64,000 bases of DNA from Clostridia bacterium (GTDB lineage Bacteria > Bacillota_A > Clostridia > TANB77 > CAG-508). The stretch's first letter is position 1. Each line of letters opens with the position of its first letter. Position numbers and translations under genes: made by a program. Positions 9,619-18,158 of this stretch are shown piece after piece. The DNA is taken from NCBI GenBank assembly GCA_022791475.1, contig JAAVZD010000004.1:160056-224055 (forward strand), in the 5' to 3' direction. The notes under the pieces are model-generated. The model did not search any database, was not told the origin of the DNA, and was given only the letters and a program-made list of their open reading frames with translations.

Positions 9619-10161
9619 TTGAAATATGGTATTGAAGTCAAAAATTTAAATTCTGAAGATAGAAAGAATCTTTCTAAAAATCAATATAAAAAATTTTGGA
9701 ATGGAGATAGTTTAAAAGAAGGACAAATAATAAATGGAACAGTTATAGGAATAAAGAATTATGGCGCTTTTGTAGAGCTAGAACAAGGCGATACAGGACT
9801 AATTCATATAGAAGATTTATCTGTTGCAAGAATAAAATCACCAGAAGAAAGACTAAAAATTGGACAAAATGTAAAAGTTGTGGTAAAATATATAGATAGA
9901 GACCTAAAAAGAATAACTCTTTCATATAAAGAACTATTAGGAAGCTGGGAAGAAAATGCCCAAAACTTTAAAGAAGGAGTTACAGTTAAAGGTATCATAA
10001 GAGAGACAGAAAAGTGCAATAACGGTATATTTATTGAGCTTGCACCGAATTTAGTAGGGCTTGCAGAATATAAAGATGGAATGGAATATGGAAAACCAGT
10101 AGATGTTTATATAAAGAAAATTATACCAGAAAAGCACAAAGTAAAACTTATTATAGTATAA
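9619..10161 (+). CDS. Protein with two S1 RNA-binding domains
   Basis: A 180-residue protein. The first S1 domain is clear (EGQIINGTVIGIKNYGAFVEL, GLIHIEDLS, IDRDLKRITLSYK, about residues 33-105). A second, weaker one follows (EGVTVKGIIRE, GIFIELAPNLVGLAEY). Such small S1 proteins bind RNA and resemble pieces of ribosomal protein S1 or general stress protein 13; the exact target is unknown. The chosen start is TTG 9619, with AGAAGGAGA ahead of it and a promoter at 9557. The frame is open further upstream to 9478, but that part overlaps the promoter and the aspS control region. Confidence 0.8.
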   Translation: MKYGIEVKNLNSEDRKNLSKNQYKKFWNGDSLKEGQIINGTVIGIKNYGAFVELEQGDTGLIHIEDLSVARIKSPEERLKIGQNVKVVVKYIDRDLKRITLSYKELLGSWEENAQNFKEGVTVKGIIRETEKCNNGIFIELAPNLVGLAEYKDGMEYGKPVDVYIKKIIPEKHKVKLIIV

Positions 10162-10197
10162 AATTTAAAGATTAATATCTTAAAGGAGGAATTAAAA

Positions 10198-11139
10198 ATG
10201 GTAAAAGATAACGAAATTAAAGCGGTGGTATCACCATTTGCAATAAGAGAAGGAGAAATTAAAGTATTTGATGGAAAAGATGGATATGTTTCTATGAATC
10301 AAATTATTCACAAAATAAACATAGGCCATATTAATGACTTACATTTTAAAATATTAGAATTAGTAAATGAATTTGAATTTATGACATCAAGACAAATTAT
10401 GCAATTACTAGAATGGAAAGGTGTAGAAGTAGGTTCACAAGATAAATTAAATAATAAATTAGAACAATTAGTAAAATCTAAAATATTAACAAGATATTAC
10501 TTTAGTTCAGAAGAAGGAAAAGGAATATACAGAATTTATTGCTTAGAAAAAATGGGAAAATACCTATTAAATTCAAGAGGTGTTGACTCTAAATGGCAAC
10601 CAACAGATAATACAAAACCAGTTCCTATGATAAAGAAAAGGTTAGCAGGAAACCAAACAATAATAGCATATTTAAGAAAAGTAAAAGCATTTGACTCATA
10701 TGTACCAAAGCCATCAATAAATGCAAAAATGGCAGGTAAAGTATTTAAAGCTACAGGTGGAAGTGTAAAACTTACAAAAAACGGAAAAGCAATACAATTC
10801 CTATTTGAAGTAGTAAGAAGAGAAGATGACTGGGAGAAAAAATTAGTAGATAAAATGAAACTATATCAAGACTTCTATGGAAATTTCGTACCAGCAGACT
10901 CAGGTTTCATGTCAATGCCACAATTAATATTCATATGTGAAGACGAAAAACATATGGCAGAAACATTCAAAATAATAGTAGTAAACAAAGTAGAAATACC
11001 ACAATTAAAACTATACTTTTCAACAGACCTAAGACAAAACGAAGAAACACTAGCAAAAACCCTAGTAGAATTCAAAAAAGACCCAGAAAGCAATAAGTAT
11101 AAATTAGTTGATGTTGAAGTTAAATTATTAGGAATTTAA
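10198..11139 (+). CDS. Replication-relaxation-like protein
   Basis: A 313-residue protein. Residues about 35-130 look like a winged helix (HINDLHFKILELVNEFEFM, TSRQIMQLLEW, LVKSKILTRYY). The C-terminal half is an alpha/beta domain (IQFLFEVVRREDDWEKKLVDK, PQLIFICEDEKHMAETFK) of the kind seen in replication-relaxation family proteins, which accompany VirD4/TraG coupling proteins on plasmids and integrative elements. A VirD4-like gene does lie next to it, convergently on the other strand. The assignment rests on domain pattern and neighbourhood only. AAGGAGG precedes the ATG, and a strong terminator follows. Confidence 0.5.
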   Translation: MVKDNEIKAVVSPFAIREGEIKVFDGKDGYVSMNQIIHKINIGHINDLHFKILELVNEFEFMTSRQIMQLLEWKGVEVGSQDKLNNKLEQLVKSKILTRYYFSSEEGKGIYRIYCLEKMGKYLLNSRGVDSKWQPTDNTKPVPMIKKRLAGNQTIIAYLRKVKAFDSYVPKPSINAKMAGKVFKATGGSVKLTKNGKAIQFLFEVVRREDDWEKKLVDKMKLYQDFYGNFVPADSGFMSMPQLIFICEDEKHMAETFKIIVVNKVEIPQLKLYFSTDLRQNEETLAKTLVEFKKDPESNKYKLVDVEVKLLGI

Positions 11140-11145
11140 AAATAA

Positions 11146-11186
11146 CAACTAAAAAATGCACTTTTGAAAAGTGCATTTTTTAGTTG
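11146..11186. terminator. Long bidirectional terminator
   Basis: CAACTAAAAAATGCACTTTT and its exact complement form an almost loopless palindrome (11146-11186). A T run follows on the plus strand and a TATTTTT on the minus side. It can end the gene at 10198 and the minus-strand small ORF at 11219. Confidence 0.85.
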
Positions 11187-11218
11187 ATTATTTTTTTTAC
11201 GGAAATGACTCCGAATGG

Positions 11219-11287
11219 CTAAATCACATTAATATCTACAAATCCAATTACAAATCCGATTAAAAAAGGTACTAACTCAAATTGCAT
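11219..11287 (-). CDS. 22-residue hydrophobic peptide
   Basis: ATG at 11287 is preceded by a perfect AAAGGAGG on the minus strand (about 11302-11295) with 7-8 base spacing. The frame encodes 22 residues, MQFELVPFLI then GFVIGFVDINVI, and ends in TAG. The peptide could span a membrane once. Upstream is an 18-base palindrome GAACTA-N6-TAGTTC (11312-11329) that may be an operator, and downstream is a strong terminator. The complete expression context argues for a real small gene, perhaps a membrane toxin-like or regulatory peptide, but I recognise no family. Confidence 0.5.
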   Translation of the reverse strand: MQFELVPFLIGFVIGFVDINVI

Positions 11288-11458
11288 AATGTATCCTCCT
11301 TTGATGTGAAAGAACTATAAACCTAGTTCAATTTAAAAGTTACTATTATAATTATATTATTATATTTACATAAAATATAAAGAAAAAATTAAGAGAAAGT
11401 AAAGTTTGGGACACGTCCCAATTATTTCTTTTAAATATTATTCACTATTCACTGGATA

Positions 11459-11494
11459 CAAAAAATGAAGAGCACGAAGTCTCTTCATTTTTTT
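11459..11494 (-). terminator. Terminator of the VirD4-like gene
   Basis: AATGAAGAG (11464-11472) pairs with CTCTTCATT (11481-11489), flanked by A and T runs. Read on the minus strand it ends in TTTTTT right after the stop at 11493. Confidence 0.8.
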
Positions 11495-13841
11495 ATCCAT
11501 TCGGGTTTCCTTTTTTAAGGTCAAATATTATTGCATCCTCATTATCATATACAAACTTAATATCATCATTATCCATTTTTATTGGATCTAAATCTCCATT
11601 TGCATCTTCTTCAAATTTTGTTTCACTTTTCCAAGATTTAGACTTTTTCTTTTTAGGTTCTGCTTCTTCTACAATACCATTTGTAAACTTTTCAAAGTCA
11701 TATTGTTTATCAGTATGTTTTTCTTTATGCTTTGCTTCCATGAAATCTATTTTACCATCACATAAATCCATAACACCTTTATTATTTTTCCATTTAAATA
11801 AACAACTCTTAAATGGTAAAGAACGTACTTTATCTACTGCAAATTTTGCACCCCATGCCCATTCGATACCTCCTAATGAAGAACTATATTTTCCTTTTTC
11901 AGTATCATAGCTTTGTGAGAATTTCCAGTTTCTAATATTTCCAAATTCCTTAGACCACCATTCATTTTCAACAATGTCTCCACCACCAAAAACTATTTTA
12001 TTCATACAATTTGAAGTAATTGTTTGTTTGTATTTTTCATTTACTGCTCCTAGTTGTGCTAATGTTTGTGTAGATATTGTAGTTCCAACACGATATTTCC
12101 TATATAAAGTAAATATTGGTTCAGTTGATTTTGAAATGAACTCTGGGAATTCATCTATATATAAGAAATGTGGTACTCTTGTAGATTCGTTTCCTGGTCT
12201 TGAAAGTACAGAATTTTGCATTAATAATATAAAGAATAATCCAAAATTCTTATGCATAGTTGGACCTAAGTCTCCTCTTCTTGTACATACAAAAGTAACT
12301 TCTCCATTTGCTAAAGCTTTATCATAGTTAATATTATTTTTTCTATTACAAATAATTTTCTTAACACCATTATATCTTATTAATTTTTCAAACACTGAAG
12401 AAGCATATAATGCAGATTTCTCCATATTTTCTCTTCCCGGAGAATTCTTATAAAAGTTTTTCTTAAAGTAAGATAATTGTACATTATATTGTTCAGCAAT
12501 TTCAGGAACAGCCTCTAAAGTATTACATAAGCTTTCTACTAAATCAAAATTGTTAAGTATTTTAACAACATCTTCTAATGTAGGTAGATAATCTTTATCT
12601 TTATATACTATAGGGTATGTAGCCTTTAATAATATACAAATATTTTCAATTGCTTGAACAGCATAGTTTTCCATATTAGTTTTATCTATATTTTCAATAG
12701 TACCTTGATACATGGCTTTTAGAATATAAGTAAATACACTAGCAGCTTTTAAAGGGTTTTCATATACAAATGGGTTTAAGCCAGCTGAGTTATCATTATT
12801 AGGGTCTACAATATTATATTTAATATTGTAGTTATTAGCTACTTCTATCATATGTCCAATAGATTCATAATCAGGAGAAATAGATGTTAAGCCTAAGTTT
12901 CTATAAATATATGTATCGCCGTTTTTACCAATAATCATTTTTCTCATATATGTATCATATAAGCCTTGTTTACCTTGAACAGGAACTAACATATTTAATG
13001 AAAAATTATTATTTAAGTATTCATTATTAAAAGGTGCATTTAGAACTGCTATACCAGTTTTTAATGCTGTAAATCCCATTTCTTTTGCAGTTTCATAGAA
13101 GAAATATTTTTTCTCTAAATCTCTAGCCATACAAGGTTCAAAAACTAATGAAGTTTTTCCAGAGCCTGAAGGACCAACTACTAAAAATTGATTAAATCTG
13201 CTACTTTCTGGAATAATACATTTTCTAGTTACTTCCTTATCGTTACATACATACATTTCACAAGAATATGGCCCTGTACCTTCTTTATTATCAGGTCCAA
13301 GTTTTATACCACCATAATCAGCAATTGATTCTTTTATAAGTTTAGTATCTTCAACTTTCTTATATAAGAAGTCAAATAATGGTTTTATAGTAGTAAGAGG
13401 TAAGAATACTGCAATAGCAGAAAGTGCTGGTCTAAATAATTCTGGGAAATTTATTGCTAAATTTGAATATCCAGGAAGTGAAACTAAACTAGCCCAAATG
13501 CTCATATTCATCCATTGTACTACCATTGAAATTGCTATAATATATAAACTAACTACATATGTATGTAATAAATTAACTTTAACTCTATTAGATGTTGCAA
13601 ATTTTGAACCACCAGAGAACAAAAATGCAAATATTGGGCAAGCAAGAGCAAAGGTGTACATGAATGGACCCCAATAAGAAACACCCACACCATTAAATAT
13701 AATTAAGAGTATTTCAACAACTCTGTCTACTAAAAAATAGGCAGATAATAAAGTTAATATATATGTGAAAAACGTATTTCTATCCGTTTTTAATATTTTC
13801 AAGAATTTATCAAAAAGTTTCAAAACTTTCACCACTTTCAA
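11493..13841 (-). CDS. VirD4/TraG-type coupling ATPase
   Basis: A 782-residue membrane ATPase. Residues about 25-155 hold four hydrophobic segments. Walker A is GPSGSGKT at 223-230 and Walker B is FLYIDEFPEF. A later block (RKYRVGTTISTQTLAQLGAV) matches the conserved motif of TraG/VirD4 proteins. Such proteins form hexamers that pump DNA or protein into type IV secretion channels. No relaxase or VirB4 is visible nearby, only the replication-relaxation-like gene at 10198, so this may be an element remnant or a domesticated pair. The start is uncertain: TTG 13841 gives the longest frame, but TTG 13823 has GTGGTGA before it and fits the promoter better. Confidence 0.8.
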   Translation of the reverse strand: MKVVKVLKLFDKFLKILKTDRNTFFTYILTLLSAYFLVDRVVEILLIIFNGVGVSYWGPFMYTFALACPIFAFLFSGGSKFATSNRVKVNLLHTYVVSLYIIAISMVVQWMNMSIWASLVSLPGYSNLAINFPELFRPALSAIAVFLPLTTIKPLFDFLYKKVEDTKLIKESIADYGGIKLGPDNKEGTGPYSCEMYVCNDKEVTRKCIIPESSRFNQFLVVGPSGSGKTSLVFEPCMARDLEKKYFFYETAKEMGFTALKTGIAVLNAPFNNEYLNNNFSLNMLVPVQGKQGLYDTYMRKMIIGKNGDTYIYRNLGLTSISPDYESIGHMIEVANNYNIKYNIVDPNNDNSAGLNPFVYENPLKAASVFTYILKAMYQGTIENIDKTNMENYAVQAIENICILLKATYPIVYKDKDYLPTLEDVVKILNNFDLVESLCNTLEAVPEIAEQYNVQLSYFKKNFYKNSPGRENMEKSALYASSVFEKLIRYNGVKKIICNRKNNINYDKALANGEVTFVCTRRGDLGPTMHKNFGLFFILLMQNSVLSRPGNESTRVPHFLYIDEFPEFISKSTEPIFTLYRKYRVGTTISTQTLAQLGAVNEKYKQTITSNCMNKIVFGGGDIVENEWWSKEFGNIRNWKFSQSYDTEKGKYSSSLGGIEWAWGAKFAVDKVRSLPFKSCLFKWKNNKGVMDLCDGKIDFMEAKHKEKHTDKQYDFEKFTNGIVEEAEPKKKKSKSWKSETKFEEDANGDLDPIKMDNDDIKFVYDNEDAIIFDLKKGNPNG

Positions 13842-13863
13842 TAATTAAAATATTTGCACCTAT

Positions 13864-13892
13864 ATTATCCTATAAAATACGCAAAAAATCAA
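13864..13892 (-). promoter_or_regulatory. Promoter of the VirD4-like gene
   Basis: Minus strand: TTGATT (13892-13887), 17-base spacer, GATAAT (13869-13864). Confidence 0.55.
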
Positions 13893-14024
13893 GCTTTTTT
13901 GACAAATTTGTGAAAAAAGAAGTTGGAAGATCACAATACTATTAAAATTCAATAACATTAATTAATATAGTATAATAAAATTATATATAAATTTATTTGG
14001 AAATATAATAGAAAATTAAAGTAG

Positions 14025-14132
14025 GGGTCATAGTCTTTGGAACCTACTCTTTCTACGAAATTACCTGAAAATAATTTACGTTATAAGCAATTTCGTTGGA
14101 GCATGGGCGATTAATAATCGCCCCCTACAATT
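14025..14132. repeat. GTAGGGG...CCCCTAC dispersed repeat
   Basis: About 105 bases with inverted ends (GTAGGGGTC and CGCCCCCTAC). It shares the inner block TAAGCAATTTCGTTG with the copy at 34783-34892. Relatives lie at 29424 and 32135. Between 13893 and 14240 I see no gene, only this repeat and AT-rich DNA. Confidence 0.65.
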
Positions 14133-14240
14133 ATATTAATAAAATGCAAAGCAAAAATTTCAAAAAATACTTGAATAATATTAATATTATGCATATAATT
14201 TAATACAAATACATAATAGAATAAATAAAGAGGAAAAATT

Positions 14241-15902
14241 ATGATAAAAGGAAAACATAGAAGAGAAGGTAAGGTTAAGAAGGAAAGTTTTATGCAAGGT
14301 GTGTTATCTCTTATGGTAGCACAAGTATTAATAAAACTTTTAGGTTTAATATATAAATGGTATTTAACAAATAGAGAAGGTTTTGGTGATGAAGGCAATG
14401 CAATTTATAGTGCTGGTTTTTCTATTTATGCACTATTACTAACACTTTCATCAACAGGGGTTCCAAATGCAGTTTCAAAATTAGTATCAGAACATACTGC
14501 TAAAGGAGACTATAGGGGAGCTCATAGAATTTTTAAAATATCACTTGCAACATTTGCTATTATTGGCTTAATAGGAACACTAATATTATTCTTAGGAGCA
14601 GGTTATATATCAAATGTATGGCTTGCAATACCAGAAGCGGAGCTTACATTAGTAGCACTATCACCAGCAATATTTTTTGTAGCAATAATATCTGTATTTA
14701 GGGGATATTTTAATGGTAGAGAAAACATGAAAGCTACGGCAAATTCACAAACTTTAGAACAGTTAGCTAAAACTATATTCACAGTATTAGTAGTAGAAAT
14801 TGTTGCAATATGTTCAGGAGTAAATACAAATTTAATGGCAGCAGGGGCTAACCTAGCAACAACTTTAGCAACAGTAGCAAGCTTTTTATACTTATATATG
14901 TACTTTAAAGTAAGAAGGGTTGAACTAGGAAAAGAAATAGTATCATCAGTAAATTATCCTACAAAAAGTATATTAGGAACAGTTAAAAATATATTAATGG
15001 TTTCTATACCAATGTCATTAAGTTCAATATTAACTTCGCTAAATAGAAATATTGATTCAATGACAGTAAAAAGAGGGTTACAAACTTTCTTGACAGAGGG
15101 AGAAGCTTTAAAACAATATGGAATTTTAAGTGGAAAGGTAGATACACTAGTTTCATTACCTTTATCATTTAATATAGCATTTGCAACAGCATTAGTGCCA
15201 GCTATTGCTTCAGCAAAGACCAAAGGAGATATGCACACAGCTAATAAAAGAGTATCATTTTCATTATTAGTAACAATGTTAATAGGTCTTCCTTGTATGA
15301 TAGGAATGATGATTTTTGCACAGCCTATTTTAAATTTATTATTTCCTAATGCAAGTGAAGGAGCATTTATTTTTCAAGTTAGTAGTTTAACTATAATATT
15401 TACAGTACTTGAACAAACTGTAAATGGAGCTTTGCAAGGATTGGGGAAAATATACATACCAGCAATTGCATTAACAATAGGTGTTGCAGTTAAATTTATA
15501 CTAAACTTAATATTAGTACCAATACCATGGATAGGTGCAGCAGGAGCAGCCTTTGCGACAGTAGCATGTCACGCAATAGCATTTATAATAGGTTTTTATG
15601 TATTAAAGAAAAGTATGAAAATAGATCTACCATTTACAAAATTTATAGTAAAACCATTTCTAGCAACATTTATTATGGCAGTATGTTCATATGCAGTTTA
15701 TTTATTATTAGGTGGTATAAATGCAAGTAAAGTGGTAACAATAATAGCAATTTTAGTAGCAGTAATAATGTACAGTTTATCTATAATAGTATTAAAATTA
15801 TTTACAAAAGAAGAACTATTAATGATACCATATGGTAATAAATTATATAAATTATTAGAAAGAATAGGAATATATAGGGAGGGCGCAAACCCAGCAAAAT
15901 AG
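14241..15902 (+). CDS. SpoVB/MOP-superfamily flippase
   Basis: A 553-residue protein with about 14 hydrophobic segments. The N-terminal KKESFMQGVLSLMVAQVLIK and GIYRxG-type end are those of the polysaccharide biosynthesis/SpoVB branch of the MOP exporter superfamily. Members flip lipid-linked precursors (SpoVB and MurJ-like proteins act on lipid II) or oligosaccharides across the membrane. GRENMKATANSQTLEQLAKT is a typical loop after the fourth helix. UppP at 24323 acts in the same lipid-carrier cycle. Which lipid-linked substrate it carries cannot be decided, and sporulation is not shown by this gene alone. The start has AGAGGAAAAATT upstream. Confidence 0.85.
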   Translation: MIKGKHRREGKVKKESFMQGVLSLMVAQVLIKLLGLIYKWYLTNREGFGDEGNAIYSAGFSIYALLLTLSSTGVPNAVSKLVSEHTAKGDYRGAHRIFKISLATFAIIGLIGTLILFLGAGYISNVWLAIPEAELTLVALSPAIFFVAIISVFRGYFNGRENMKATANSQTLEQLAKTIFTVLVVEIVAICSGVNTNLMAAGANLATTLATVASFLYLYMYFKVRRVELGKEIVSSVNYPTKSILGTVKNILMVSIPMSLSSILTSLNRNIDSMTVKRGLQTFLTEGEALKQYGILSGKVDTLVSLPLSFNIAFATALVPAIASAKTKGDMHTANKRVSFSLLVTMLIGLPCMIGMMIFAQPILNLLFPNASEGAFIFQVSSLTIIFTVLEQTVNGALQGLGKIYIPAIALTIGVAVKFILNLILVPIPWIGAAGAAFATVACHAIAFIIGFYVLKKSMKIDLPFTKFIVKPFLATFIMAVCSYAVYLLLGGINASKVVTIIAILVAVIMYSLSIIVLKLFTKEELLMIPYGNKLYKLLERIGIYREGANPAK

Positions 15903-16059
15903 CGGTTTTTAGAATATGAATAAGTTAAAAACCTAGAGCCGTAAAGGTTTGAAAGAAAAAAATAATAAAAAAAAGAAGGATTTTGAAAAACATTGGCGAA
16001 TAATGTTAGTAGTAGAATGAAATAAGTCTACTGATGAAATCTTATAGGAGGTAAGTTAA

Positions 16060-16338
16060 ATGAACAAATCAGAATTAATCGCAGCTATCGCAGCAAAAAC
16101 TGGTTCAACAAAAAAAGACGCTGAAGCATCTTTAAACGCATTTGTTGAAGTTGTAACAGAAACTTTAGTAAAAGGAGACAAAGTTCAACTAGTTGGATTT
16201 GGTTCTTTTGAAGTAAGAAAAAGAGCAGCTAGAAAAGGAAGAAACCCACAAACTAAAGAAGAAATCAAAATACCAGCTTCTAAAGCACCAGTATTCAAAG
16301 CAGGAAAAGCTTTAAAAGATTTAGTAAACAATAAATAA
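16060..16338 (+). CDS. hup: DNA-binding protein HU
   Basis: A 92-residue histone-like protein that bends and compacts DNA as a dimer. The sequence is canonical: [20 protein letters not shown], the hinge [20 protein letters not shown] and the ending [22 protein letters not shown] sits 8 bases before the ATG. Codons here are more C-ending than elsewhere (ATC, AAC, CAC), as expected of a highly expressed gene. A terminator follows. Confidence 0.97.
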   Translation: MNKSELIAAIAAKTGSTKKDAEASLNAFVEVVTETLVKGDKVQLVGFGSFEVRKRAARKGRNPQTKEEIKIPASKAPVFKAGKALKDLVNNK

Positions 16339-16379
16339 TTAATGATGATTTCAATATAAATTATATGAATTCATATAAA

Positions 16380-16409
16380 AGAGCGAAGTGACCCTTCGTT
16401 CTTTTTTTG
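16380..16409 (+). terminator. Terminator after hup
   Basis: AGAGCGAAG (16380-16388) pairs with CTTCGTTCT (16394-16402) using G-T pairs, followed by seven T. Confidence 0.75.
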
Positions 16410-16439
16410 TCTAGTAGAAAAAATAATAATTTGATTTTC

Positions 16440-16610
16440 AGTGTAGGGGCACAGTGCCACGTGCCTTTTGTGTGTAACATAGAAAAAATCGATTTCAAAT
16501 TTAGGGGCGTAGCCTTGAGTCTGCCCGCATGTCAAAGTTACTTTTGTTCCAAGTATGCAAATTAAGTTAGAAACGACACACACTAGGGACGGTCCTTAAC
16601 GTGCATAATA
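16440..16610. repeat. Cluster of repeat fragments
   Basis: This gene-free stretch holds a GTAGGGGCACAGTGCCACGTGCC segment like the one at 19371-19393, an AGGGGCGTAGCC fragment and an AGGGACGGTCC fragment. It appears to be a landing zone for the small dispersed repeats of this genome. Confidence 0.5.
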
Positions 16611-16651
16611 TATACATTTGTGAATATATATTTGTATAGAGGTGAAAATTA

Positions 16652-17776
16652 GTGATATTAAAAGCAATAAAGGTAAGAAAAAAATATATAATTATAATGA
16701 TAGCAATTATTATTCTATTTATAGGCACATGTATAGGTATAAATTTATATAAAAACTTTAAAATAAAAGAGAAACTAAGAATAGAAGAAATACAAAAAAT
16801 ACAAGAAATAGAAAATAACAATGAAATACAAGAAGCAGAGCAAGAAGAGGAAAAAGTAGAACAAAAAGAATATATTAAATGGGTAGATTTTAATGTTCCA
16901 TTAGAATTATTAGAAAAAACAGCTTCATTAGATATTAAATCACACAATAATGAAGAAAAGGTGAAACTTGATTGGATTGAACTACTTTCATACTTGGGAG
17001 CAAAATATGGTGGAAACTTTAAATCATTTAAGCAGGTAGATTTAGATAATTTGGTACAAAAATTAAAAAATGGAGAAAGTATAGAAAATATAGTTAGTAA
17101 TAAAAAATTGTATTCTTATTATATAGAAGCATATACAGCAATATTAGATGAATTCATAGGCGAATATGAAATAGAAGTAGATAATAATGGCCAAAATGTA
17201 TTTCAAAAGAAATATGGAATAAAAGCATTTCTGCCAATAGCAAAAAACTATAATTTTAGTCATTATGATGATTTCGGTAATAGCAGAAGTTATGGGTATA
17301 AAAGAGTTCATTTAGGGAATGACTTAATGGGCTCTATTGGAACACCAATAATTGCAGTAGAAAGTGGAACAGTAGAAGCATGTGGATGGAACCAATATGG
17401 AGGTTGGAGAATAGGAATACGAAGTTTTGATAAAAAGAGATACTACTATTATGCACATTTACGAAAAGACCACCCATATGCAAAAGATATAAAAGAAGGA
17501 AGTATAGTAAATGCAGGAGATGTAATAGGGTATTTAGGAATGACAGGATATTCTGCAAAAGAAAATGTAAATAATATCAATGTTCCACATTTACATTTTG
17601 GAATGCAATTAATTTTTGATGAATCACAAAAAGATGGAACAAATCAAATTTGGATAGATGTATATTCTATAATTAATTTTTTGAAAAAGAACAAATCAGA
17701 AGTATATATGGAATATGAAGATACAAAAGATTACCAAAGAAAATACAATATAATAGACCCAGTTACAGAAGAATAA
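16652..17776 (+). CDS. Membrane-anchored M23 (LytM) peptidase
   Basis: A 374-residue protein. Residues about 10-30 form a signal anchor (YIIIMIAIIILFIGTCIGI), followed by a short glutamate-rich coiled coil. The C-terminal M23 domain has the zinc ligands in HLGNDLMG (H-x-x-x-D) and HLHFGMQ plus the core GTVEACGWNQYGGWRI, so it should be an active endopeptidase cutting peptidoglycan cross-bridges. The start is GTG 16652 with GAGGTGA ahead of it. Unlike degenerate LytM activators, the HxxxD and HxH residues are intact. Confidence 0.87.
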   Translation: MILKAIKVRKKYIIIMIAIIILFIGTCIGINLYKNFKIKEKLRIEEIQKIQEIENNNEIQEAEQEEEKVEQKEYIKWVDFNVPLELLEKTASLDIKSHNNEEKVKLDWIELLSYLGAKYGGNFKSFKQVDLDNLVQKLKNGESIENIVSNKKLYSYYIEAYTAILDEFIGEYEIEVDNNGQNVFQKKYGIKAFLPIAKNYNFSHYDDFGNSRSYGYKRVHLGNDLMGSIGTPIIAVESGTVEACGWNQYGGWRIGIRSFDKKRYYYYAHLRKDHPYAKDIKEGSIVNAGDVIGYLGMTGYSAKENVNNINVPHLHFGMQLIFDESQKDGTNQIWIDVYSIINFLKKNKSEVYMEYEDTKDYQRKYNIIDPVTEE

Positions 17777-17807
17777 ATAGGTCATATTATAAAAAATATT
17801 ATATTTT

Positions 17808-17872
17808 AAATTGTAGGGGCTTAATCGGTAAGGAATACCTAAAGGAATTTACCGAATTACGCCCTTTGTTAC
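17808..17872. repeat. Dispersed repeat (TTAATCGGTAAGGAATACC)
   Basis: ATTGTAGGGGC is followed by TTAATCGGTAAGGAATACC and TTTACCGAATTACG, nearly identical to 7193-7250. It directly adjoins the structured element at 17881. Confidence 0.6.
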
Positions 17873-17880
17873 TATTCACA

Positions 17881-18035
17881 GCTATCATTTAAAGTCCGCT
17901 CCCAGGGTTTAATATATTTTATTTTTTACATTTCGCCCTCCAAGACAAGGGGTATTTCCCCGCCTCAATGGGCTGTCGGGTCTTCATTACAAAAAAATAT
18001 ATTAAACCCTTCGCGCTAGTGCATAATAAAATTTG
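17881..18035 (-). repeat. Structured repeat element, copy 1 (possible ncRNA)
   Basis: AGGGTTTAATATATTTTATT (17904-17923) is the near-complement of AAAAAAATATATTAAACCCT (17991-18010), giving a stem of about 20 bp around a 67-base loop. Read on the minus strand the loop has GTAATGAAGAC, AGCC-CATTGA-GGC, GAAATACC and GGGCGAAAT. All of these recur in the copy at 37291-37470, on the plus strand. Three stem pairs differ between copies and stay paired. No known family was recognised. Confidence 0.6.
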
Positions 18036-18089
18036 GATGCGAATTGTAACCGACCTTTTATATTATACAAAAAAATAAACTTGTTTTCA

Positions 18090-18118
18090 TTGCACAAAAA
18101 CATAAGTTAATATATAAT
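18090..18118 (+). promoter_or_regulatory. Promoter of prs
   Basis: TTGCAC (18090-18095), 17-base spacer, TATAAT (18113-18118), about 40 bases before the prs start. Confidence 0.7.
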
Positions 18119-18158
18119 AAAAATAGCAAAATTAAGAAAAATGGAAAGGAGAAGGGAT

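Noticed and set aside
15527..15730. 67-residue ORF within the flippase gene
   Set aside because: Same-strand frame shadow of the flippase; Ser- and Ile-rich with no domain.
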